NCBI GenBank assembly: GCA_013396915.1
Contig: VWZL01000904.1
Span: 885,892-949,891, forward strand
Length of the DNA stretch: 64,000 bases
Reading direction: 5' to 3'
From: Stercorarius parasiticus
Lineage: Eukaryota; Chordata; Aves; Charadriiformes; Stercorariidae
The notes beneath the pieces are model-generated. The model saw only the letters and a program-made list of their open reading frames with translations. It did no database searches and was not told where the DNA came from. This document shows, piece after piece, positions 25,330 through 34,600 of the stretch (positions are counted from its first letter, which is position 1; each line of letters opens with the position of its first letter). Made by a program: the position numbers and the translations under genes.

Positions 25330-25756
25330 CTTCCTAGGCATGCTGTTTCAAACTTTACTTATCATTAGAAATGTAATTATTTATTTTTTCCTCAGTTTCT
25401 TGTCTTAATGTCTACTGGTGCCATTTCAGGCCATTGCTTTTTAGGTCGTGTGCAATGGAAATGAAGAACTCTTTATTACCCTCCTCTTTACAGTACCTTT
25501 GTGTTTATTTGAAGAATTCAAGACTTTAAGTCTTTGCTTCAATCATCTTGTTATATTAAACAGTCAACTAATTATATATTTTTCTTGTATGTCTTATTTA
25601 TAGTCTTTTAATTGTTCTTACTGCTCTTCTCTGGACTTTTGGATTTTTTGCAGTTTGTCCAAATTTTTCTAGAATTGTACTGTCCAAAATAGGACTCAGT
25701 ATTTCACCTAAGAACTTAATAGTACTGAATACAGTGGAAAAATTGCTCTGTGCATT
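25330..25756 (-). mobile_element. Old CR1 LINE, antisense, part 1 (split by a younger CR1)
   Basis: Plus-strand blocks 'cttactgctcttctctggacttt', 'gcagtttgtccaaattttt' and 'aggactcagtatttcac' match the reversed ORF2 C-terminal region of old CR1 elements ('gctcttctctggactttctccaatttgtcca...'). The part at 25330-25600 is more decayed but in the expected order. The element continues after the insertion at 25757-25878. Confidence 0.6.
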
Positions 25757-25878
25757 ATAGAATCATAGGATGGTTTGGGTTGGAAGGGACCTTAAAGATC
25801 CTCTGGTTCCAACCCCCCCTGCCATAGGCAGGGACACCTTCCACCAGATCAGGTGGCTCGAATGTGGCGTTGAACAGA
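25757..25878 (-). mobile_element. Younger CR1 LINE 3' end inserted in an old CR1
   Basis: The reversed CR1 tail begins 'tatagaatcataggatggtttgggttggaaggg' and passes through 'gccataggcagggacacc' and 'caccagatcaggt'. It is far less diverged than the flanking old CR1 and interrupts it, so it inserted later. Only the last ~120 bp is present. Confidence 0.88.
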
Positions 25879-26345
25879 TTATATGTAATCTAAAACGAGA
25901 TTGTCCATTGCTATTGGTAAAACAAATAATTGATGGTCATACCCAGGCTTACTATTGATAGGAATTATTTTAGCTAGTAATACACTACTTCCCTGAGTTT
26001 AGACAAGGATGGCACTTTCATTCTAATAAGCATGACATGATGTCTAATGAGTATTTTATAATGTACGTTCTGGAGAGTGTTCTTCAGTCCTTTCTTTGGT
26101 TGTCACTGTCTTCCTTGACATTTCACATGGTTTACCCTTTTATTTATGACGGCTGTCAACTCTGTGAGTAATTAGATCCCAAGCTCTTGTTGTTTTTCCC
26201 CAGTGTGTCCCAAATTATCCCTGTTAAAGGATCAACCATATTTCTTTTTTAAAACACCATTACAGTGCTGACTCATGTTCAGTTTGTAAAATTCTTTGCC
26301 CCAAATACTTTATTTTTCCTATTGCAGAGGGGAATAGCATCTCTA
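25879..26345 (-). mobile_element. Old CR1 LINE, antisense, part 2
   Basis: 'ccattacagtgctgactcatgttcagtttgtaaaattctttgccccaaatactttatttt' at about 26259-26318 matches the reversed old-CR1 ORF2 block 'cattacactgttgactcat-tt-agtttgt-atccact-t-acccccagat'. It lies in the correct order and orientation relative to part 1. The intervening 25879-26250 is poorly alignable. Confidence 0.5.
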
Positions 26346-29300
26346 CTCAAATGGAAGGTGGCGGTTCTCATCTCTGATGGTAGGCACCCACTCTTTTGTA
26401 AAAGAGAATTTATACTTTGCACAATACCGTACTGAGCAAGAGACTGTGGATATCAAAGATCTTGAAAGTATGGTCTGAAAGAAACAAAAGACATAAATGT
26501 ATTTCTTACAGTATTAATTGTGTGTTTCCAGGCATTATTGGAGCTCAAGATAAATCATTGTATGTTATCTTATTTGCTGAGCCTTTTCGGAGCAAGTTTT
26601 GCCGGTGGCAGTCACTATTCAAATAATTAGAAGTTTTTCTTAGCTGATGTATTAGAGGCAACGACATTCAGATCATTAAAGATGGGATCCATCTTACGTA
26701 GCTCTAGACATCTAGAAGTAGTCATCTAGGCTCCTGTAATACTCAACAGAAAGGAAATACCACCTTCAGGGGTTAATTCATCACCCTATAAGATTGCTAA
26801 GTAAAGCTACATGAATCATTTCAAAGGTATTTCTCTTTTTCTTCACTGAAGAGAGGATTTAGATCTCTAGCATAAACCATGTGTCAACTTCGGATGCTTA
26901 AGGTCAGTTGAGGTAAATCCCTAAGTGGTTTAGAAATTGTTGTTTGCAAAACATCCATGAAGCCAGAGTAGCTATAGTATAAACATCTCTACCTATAAGG
27001 TTTGTATTCATTTATATTTTTAAAGAGGGATTATGGATTTGTATGTATATAGTAATGTCACATGCAAACAGATTCTCAAAATATTTTTGTTTACTGATAA
27101 CATTAAAATGTAGACTTCTAAAGAATATGCCATGTTGTGTGTGCCAGTTTAAGGACATTTTCAGTATCTTCTCTATATATTTGTGTAATATTCTGATCAT
27201 GAGAGTTTTGAGCATTCGTTCAGAAAGTTCACACAATTGAAGAACATTATTATCTCCAGTTTTAATTTCACTTTAGCTGGTACTGTTTTTCAGAAATTCA
27301 TTGTGGTGAACAAGAAACGATGATGGATTCTAAATAAACAGTTATTCAACTGTGCTTCTAACAATTAAAACACCAAGTAAGTTCCTAAAAGAAAATTTCA
27401 GATATTTAGTCAGGCTGATTTTGCAGCCAGGGCTTGCTCATTACTGAGAACTTCTTACGCATAATGAAGAAGGAAAGAAATAGGAACCTGGACTCAAGAG
27501 AACTTCTGAGGAGGTGATACTTGTTTACTGCTACTGCTGGCATGATCGTATCTTTTATCTTCTGCTACTGCTTTGCTTGCCAGTAAGGAGTGATAATGAA
27601 GGCTTTGTGTTTTTTTTTTTTAAAGGGCTTACTGCATACCTGGAAAGACATGAGGATGAAAGATTTCGGATAGAACCAGTACATTAGTCCTATTATAAAT
27701 GCACTGTTGTCATTATCTTATGTGTATAATGAAATGGAAATCACAGAAAATTAACTAAGTCATAGCGCAATGTTTACTAGAGGCTGGATGTGAATCTCTA
27801 CGTTTTGGAGTTCTATTTCTGACCAACACACCAAATCTTTCCTGGGGTTCTCTTTAAAGTGACACCTGCGTTATAGTTTTGACTGGATTTGTGCTGCCTC
27901 AGAAGCAGGATATAAAACCAATTATGCACATCAAATTATTAGAAAAAATAAAAGTTTCTGCTGATTGAAACAGGCAATAAATATGTAATATGCCTTATTG
28001 CCACAGGAAATCAAGGAAATTTGTAACTGCTGGCTCCCTTTGATAATGATCTCTGATTTCTATCTGTTTGTAAAATATATAAATCTGTGTATTTTCTAAA
28101 CTTCATCTTGCCCTCTAGTTGAGGTATAGCATACACAACCACTTGGGACACCTCTGAATCTGTCGGGCAGAATCAGTGGTTGTGGTTTTGTGCACTGATT
28201 TTTTTGGTATGGAGAGTTAATCTTGAATAAATATATAAGTAAAGCAAGTTGAAGGGCATGCTGAAGTTCGATATGAAACAGTTACATGGGAATTTGTTGC
28301 AGTGATTTCTCCATTGTTTAATGATAAACAGGTATGCACATCATTCCCCTTTCTATACATCGTGTTCTGACATTTCAATATTATATAGAACCCACCCGCA
28401 GACACACACATTAATTCTGTCCAAAATCCAAATGTTATCTAATCCAAGAAGCGATATACTTCTAATTGATCTGTATTGATTTGAGGCACAGGTCATAGAT
28501 ACATGCAATACTGCTTGTAGTTGGGCTTTTTTTTTTTTTCGCTTGGGATGGGCTGGGATGTTCGGAAGGCTTTGCCTTGTCCTTGAGTTTTGAATTATTT
28601 TTGAGATATGTAAATGCTTTGGCAACTTTCCAGTTCCTGCTTAAGATAGGAGGCTCGATCTGGGATTCTGAAATGTCAGAAGAACTATGAGGTATTGCTT
28701 TCTGATTAATATTTTAGGTTAATAATCTGGTCAGCAGTGTAAGGCATATAAATGTGCATTGTGATTAAATTCCATTTCAATAGAAAATTTCAGATACAGT
28801 TTTGTAAAAAGGCCAGGGGAGCAAGTCAATGAAGAAAAAGAATGTATTCCAGGATGTTCAAGTCTATATTCAGATCTTTGCAAGACTTAACTTAGATTCA
28901 GACAATGATTGACGCATTATAATGTGCATTTAAATTGCAATCTTTAGATACCCTTTGCCAAGTGAAATGAAATATCCAATTTTTTACACAGTGTATGTGA
29001 AGAAGGTCCAGGATTGAGATACAAAATTCCAGCTCAGTAGGCAGACAAGGATTTAAATTTGTCAGTAATGGCATAAGCCTTTGTCTCCTGGGAATTTGGG
29101 CATCTAGTCTAAGCAATGAGGTTAGCATCTGTGTCTTCTCAAGATCCTAAAATTTGGCCTTACACTTTTCATTTTTTAAAAGAAAAGTCCACCTTTCAAA
29201 AATGGAAGAAGGATGGGTAAAGAGGGAGTGAAGTAGTACCGCTTTCCTCTTGCACTAAGGGCCTCAGCCTTGTGGGGGGCTGCAGCTCACGCTTTCTCTG

Positions 29301-29384
29301 GCAGAGGAGATTTGACACCCCGGAGTATTCCATGACTACGGTGCCATAGGGTATTCTGGGATAAAGGTTTCTTTTGTTCTGCAA
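26346..29384. other. Unique AT-rich stretch
   Basis: About 3 kb without a recognisable exon or transposon. It contains a 10-bp perfect inverted repeat at 28134-28184 and a T-run near 28528-28540. Confidence 0.4.
28134..28184. repeat. Inverted repeat with 10-bp perfect arms
   Basis: CACAACCACT at 28134-28143 pairs with AGTGGTTGTG at 28175-28184 across a 31-nt loop. The arms do not extend. It could be a chance hairpin or the core of an old MITE. Confidence 0.6.
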
Positions 29385-29505
29385 GCTTTAGCAACTCAGG
29401 CACTGAGTGAACTGAGGTGCCTGCAGGGCTTTGTGAACATCAGAAATGTTTAAATGTTGGACTTAAAATCAATGAGGTGCCTTGTCTCCCATGGACTTAC
29501 TTCAC
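29385..29505. repeat. Possible old DNA-transposon (MITE-like) remnant
   Basis: 'aactgaggtgcctgcagggctttgtgaac' and 'taaaatcaatgaggtgcctt' resemble the 'ttaggtgcctgcagggctttgtg' and 'aatcaatgg-acttaggcgcct' blocks of old palindromic repeats in turtles and crocodilians. It is diverged and the boundaries are approximate. Confidence 0.3.
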
Positions 29506-29817
29506 ATTTTTCTCCCTGTGAGTACACAAGGAAATACAAAGTTATATATGTACAGATTGCTGTTAGTTTAAAAAAATGCACTTTTTTTTTTACACTGTTC
29601 CATTTTGATGTTTTTATGTTTTATAAGTAGTTAGTGTGTATTATGTTTAAGCTGTAGTTTTAAGAGCCCTAACACTCAAACTAATTTTTTAAATCTATAT
29701 ACTTTTAATGGACGTCTGCCATTACAAATGCTATGTTTGAGTCAACTGTCATGTAATCTCTTCTGAGAGCTGGTTATATATCAAAAACTAAAGCTTGAAA
29801 AACTCTTAACAGATTTG

Positions 29818-29901
29818 TGCCAGATTCTCAGGTCATGCAAATTGGCCTGTTATCACTGAAATTAATGGAGCTGTACTGATTAATACAAGCTGTAGATTTG
29901 G
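29818..29901. repeat. Old palindromic amniote repeat (MITE-like)
   Basis: The left half has 'ccagattctcagg...caaattggcctgttatcactgaa' and the right half 'attaatggagctgtactgatt...aagctgtagatttgg'. This is the layout of a well-known old repeat, 'ccagatcctcagctggtgtaaat-ggc-tagctccattga / tcaatggagcta-gc-gatttacaccagctgaggatctgg', whose halves are inverted copies. The outer 14 bp of the two arms still pair at 9 of 14 positions. It is decayed and has no coding capacity. Confidence 0.5.
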
Positions 29902-30416
29902 TTTATTGCTTCCAGGTATATTGAGGATGATGTTAACTCTGTCCAAAAATGCTCACTTTCTCTTGTCCAAATTGCTGATACAGTAGGTAGTGCTCTTTGA
30001 ACTATATTCCTGAATATGAATGTCCTTTTAAATTTGCTGAATATTCTCTTCAAATAACATTCAGGGTCAGAAAGTCACAAGTACAATATCATGTTATACA
30101 CGCTGTTGAGATCCCCCCTAGCTAGAAAGGGTTAGTGCTCTCTCTGATTAGAGGAAAAGAGATCGTTTTGTCCTCTCTATTCAAGAAAACTAAGTTCTGT
30201 CTGAAAAGCCATTCAAATAATAGTTTCTTCATTTTCTTTCTCTTGCTTTAGCCAGGAATTACCTGAAAGAGCTGATGACATTAAATATTATGCAAAAAAA
30301 ATGATCAGAATGTTGCTAATTGTTAAAGAAGTTGTCTTTTAGTTTCCTCCGAATTTTTTTTTTTTTTACTTCCTCTATTAGAAATAAGAATCTTTTAATA
30401 ATGAATGTAACACATT

Positions 30417-30431
30417 GGGGGGGCGGGGGGG
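30417..30431. repeat. G7-C-G7 tract
   Basis: Seven G, one C, seven G. It has enough G triplets with single-base loops to form an intramolecular G-quadruplex on the plus strand. Confidence 0.9.
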
Positions 30432-33216
30432 AAGTTTAAAAATATTTTATAATATTTTTAAATAACATAAGGGGTTTTATTTTAGATATAGCTTGTTTTC
30501 GATACATTTTTGTTGAAGTAGCTAAAGGAAATGACTGACATGAGAAATCACAACAGTTTTTGTCTTTGGGGTATTGATCAGTACTTGAAAAATGTCCGCT
30601 CAGTTCACTTCATGTATTTTCAGATGATGGAGGAAATACATTTAAGAATGGTGTATTGTCTTACTTTTACTCCGTTTGGAAACTAAGTTTTGTATTTAAA
30701 TATTCTATTTACTAAAAAAAATGTTTTTTTAATCCACATACTCAGAAGAGCAATGTAGAGCTTTGTTTGAAAATGTGTATTATCTTGTAATACAGTACTG
30801 CCATACATAATTAATAAAATTCATTGAAATTGTTCTTTTATTTGTAGACCACCTTAAGAAAACCACATTAGAAGTACATCTTCCCTGATAGAAGGTTTTT
30901 TAAATCTGTAATCTAATTGAAACATATATGGTCACATGAGGTTAAATAGTCTTGAGTAGACTATAAAACATGGGTAGAAATTCTCAGAGAGATCAGCTTT
31001 TTTCCTGGCAATTTTAAAATAATGCTGCTGGAAGAATCTTTTTCTTGGAAGAGAAAATAGGATTTTTGACTCGGTAAATATATTGTGACTATGAACTAAG
31101 TGTGGCTGGATTTAAATATTCAGCATACATCTAATGGTTAAAAGCTGAATTTCAGATAAACACTTTTATGTTCTGTGAAATCATTTGGAATTTCAGGTTC
31201 CTTGTTGCCACAGACTTGGATAGATCCTGGTATTGTAATCTTGGCCAAGAAACTATTTTGACACATGCAAAGCAGCTTCCACTTACTTGCAGAGTATAAA
31301 AGGGCCGTGCGAAGGCTGTGTGAGGTATGAGCTGGGTAGACAGCGCGTGTAATTTGAAGAGAGCACGAAGGGAATTGTTGGAGAATGATAGAGCCTTAAC
31401 TGCCCTTCGCAGCTGTGAGTCTCTGTTGCAGTATAGGATGATGTGATGATTCCAGAAGCTACAATTTATAATGTGCACCTCTGCTGTGGCAACTTTGATG
31501 TGCTTAGGTCCTGTCTTCATCCAGATATTGTCATTAGAAATTACCTTGCATCTGTTCTGTAGATTTATAATAGTAAACCCAAACAACCCAAAACTTGTCT
31601 CTCTCCCAAAAAATCCATATACTAAATTGTTTTAATGAAATGCCTTTAATTTTCCGAGAATAAGGTAAGTTGTGGTCTAATAACTTGTAAAATGAGTTAC
31701 CAACCATGGCCACTTTGATATAGGTGCACAGTGTGTAAGATATTTGCAGTTACATGGTTCGTAACGTTTGAGACTGGCCAGCCCATCTGCCAGATGGACT
31801 TCTGTTCTGGGCAGAATATACTGTGGGATTGAGCAGCACGTAAGCCTCCATGAGAACAATTAGATTTTCCAAAGTTGTACAAAACCATTTCAACCCTCTC
31901 CCCTCCAACAAATGGATGTGTTTACTTTTGCTTTGGAAAACCTTATTTAGATAATCTCTTTGTACCTTTCCTTTGAAAATCTGTGCATCAACATTATCTT
32001 TCTTTTTAGGGAATTCGTGCTATATTTCTCTGTCCATGTGGATTTTCCCCTTGTTGAATTTAACAGATCATAATGAGTTGTATTCCATTGAATCAGTATG
32101 TTTCATTTCATGGATTATTATTGAAGTACTGGAGTGTGATGGCTGTCTCTGGGCTGTTAGGTTTATCAGGATAATCTAGCTACTTAAGAAATATTAAAAT
32201 GACATACCAAAATCTTGTGAAATCTTCATTGAAAAAAATTAGTGTGGGTTGTACCTCGGTAAATAAAGTAGCATTTTTAATAGTTTGGTTTTAATACCCA
32301 AAGGCAATAATCCACATTATGGACCTAATAGCCTGTGAAGAATTCTGGAAGGCATAACAAGGACTTTGAAAACAGTAACTTCAGGATTTTTTTGTTTTTA
32401 AATCTGATAAGCGTAAAAATCAATCTGATTCCTGTCCTTCAAACTTTAATTTGCTATAGCTCTCCAAGATTAAGGTTTTGAACAATATGCCAATCACCCT
32501 GAAGATAATTGTTATGTCCAAAACATGGAAAGTAAAATGAGGAGATGATACTGACTAGTAACAGATTAAGCAATAAACAGTTTATCTGAGGAGGTAGTCT
32601 AATGAAGATCTCTTAATTTTTCCACTTTAAATAATTTTTATTTTTAATATTACATGGATAAATCTACACCACTTTGTGTAGGTTTTGTATATTTAAATGA
32701 AATCTTTGTAGGACTTCGTAGTGCTGCATTTTCCATGTAGTGCACAAACACTTCATACAGACAGAGTTGTCATGTGACTGAGTTAATGTTGCTTGTTTTA
32801 TTTTGGAGAGAAAAAAGCAGTATTTCAAAGGATGTGGTGGGTGCATAAGTCAGATGTCTCATGGTAGTGTTCAACTCAACTAGTACTGCCTATATACTTT
32901 GGAATTTCTCATGTGGTTGAGATCTCTTACATGAAAACCAGACAGTTTAGTAAGCTTGTTTTTTAATTGGTTCTGTCCTTGTAAACAATCAAATGAAGAT
33001 TATTAAAGTATAAGAAACACTACTTGCATAATTAAATAAATACAATGTGATAGTCTTATGCAAAACAAGCTAATCTCAATAGTTTATTACCATACTTGCA
33101 GTATCTTTGACTTAATGAAAGCAAGTATAGAAACCAGTAACAGAACACATTTGAAAAAAGCAGTTCCGCCTGTAACTGAATCACTATATAGATTGCTTTT
33201 ATACCTCTGTACCATG

Positions 33217-33240
33217 TAATTTACATGCAAATGTAAATTA
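33217..33240. promoter_or_regulatory. Octamer motif within a perfect 10-bp-arm palindrome
   Basis: TAATTTACAT at 33217-33226 is the exact reverse complement of ATGTAAATTA at 33231-33240, separated by GCAA. The spacer and arm edges create ATGCAAAT (33225-33232), the POU/Oct octamer, and the arms carry TAAT cores used by homeodomains. The regulatory role is inferred from the motif only. Confidence 0.3.
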
Positions 33241-34214
33241 TACCTAATAATTGCACGGATGGTAATATAACTCTTAGTATGCTTACTGTACCTGTTAAAT
33301 GCTGGTTAACATCACTTCTATACTGCAGTACCTGTAGTTTTAGCACATTAAAAATTAAATTTGCAGATGGATAAAAGGACACTGCTTGAATTTTTTTATA
33401 GCGTAAACTGCTGCTAAAACATTATTATGCTTAGTTTGAAAACATTCCAAATCTAATATTTAACTTACCACAAAAGTAATTGCTCTTGTTACAGCAGTAA
33501 GAGGCCTGTATGCTCTTCCTTAAATCAAACTACTAGATAATTATCTGAATTTTATGTGCAGTGTAGAAATAGTTTTTCTGTGGTAGACAAAAGAACATTG
33601 TAATCAGGCTTCTTGAAGCCCTACGTGGTTTTATTTATCTCCCCTAGACATTAGCACTTAAAAGTCTTTATGCTAACAACAAATACTTTGATGCACTCAT
33701 ATGATTTTCTAAGAATAAAAGCTTTACAGGTTTTGTAAGGAGGTGGTAATGCTCTAGACTAATTGCAATAACTGGAAAATAGACCTTCTTTTGAGCCTGT
33801 GAGCCTCTTTAAGTCTGAAATAGCAGGAGAGGTCTTGAAGTGCAACGGTAAGTTGTTACAAGTTTAACCTGTTCACTGATCTGCATCATCTGCAAGAAAA
33901 AATAGTGGGTATCTGTGCAGCAGGGGGGGAGGAAGGAGAAAGGATATTATCCAGAGAAGAGACAATAGAGTCATTAAGCCCTTTCAGGCAGGGACACAGA
34001 GATGAATACGAAGCATTGTGTTAGGGATGCGGGAGAACTATAAAGCATCAGAATCCTAATGTTCTCTGCTATGTTTTTCAGCATCCTTTGGAGTTTATGT
34101 TTTAGCTCTCAGGATCATCTGGGTTTTCTGAGTCTCCCTCAGAGTCAGAACTGAGAGGTTTAGAAGACTCAGTGAAAGATTTGGGGGATTTCTCTAGAGT
34201 GGTGTGTTTATCTA

Positions 34215-34600
34215 GTTAAGGGTCTGAGATTGCTGAGCTGGGCATCGTGAGAGTACGATACAGTGAACATTAGTAGTGTCTGGGGGTTTATTGTATTTTA
34301 TAGCTTTCTTGGGGTGTTTCAAGAAGCACCTGGTTTTATAATGACGGATATGATAGTTTGCAGGTTTTTTTATGTATAGTAACTTGCAGGTTTTCTTTTT
34401 TATGTTCAGTGCAATGGCTAAGAAATTGATACTGCTGTAGGTGTATTTGAGATTCACTTTGATGGAGAAGTAGGGGTTATTGAATCTTCTCACAGAAATT
34501 TGAGGGTGCCCGGAAGATAAGAATGTTATCTGTGTCTTTTATGTGAATAATAGAATGGTGCTACATTTAGTGTCTTATTTGTAACTTGGCATGCTATGGA
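34215..34600 (-). pseudogene. Decayed Penelope-like element reverse transcriptase fragment
   Basis: Penelope-like elements encode an RT related to telomerase, usually fused to a GIY-YIG nuclease. The minus strand shows two adjacent frames in the order expected of that RT. At 34548-34513 'IHIKDTDNILIF' sits where the family has its '-Y-KYIDDIL-F' catalytic motif; YIDD is changed to DTDN. After a frameshift near 34490 the frame continues with 'NNPYFSIKVNLKYTYSSINF' (family pattern 'F-N-HP-IK----YS---INFLDT'), 'LLYIKKPANYHIRHY' (family 'TLYRKPTD---YLHY') and 'LKHPKKAIKYN' (family 'SFHPKH-KKAI-YSQALRYN'), and ends at a TAG at 34212-34214. No GIY-YIG part is seen below this. The element is inactive. 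The assignment is by motif order from memory. Confidence 0.55.

Larger units (their letters stand above)
29902..34214. other. Unique stretch, mostly AT-rich, with a CpG-bearing patch
   Basis: About 4.3 kb. Items of note are the G7-C-G7 tract at 30417-30431, a CpG-bearing patch at 31270-31420 with an antisense open frame (31152-31586), and an octamer inside a palindrome at 33217-33240. No transposon or gene is recognised before the Penelope-like remnant. Confidence 0.35.
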
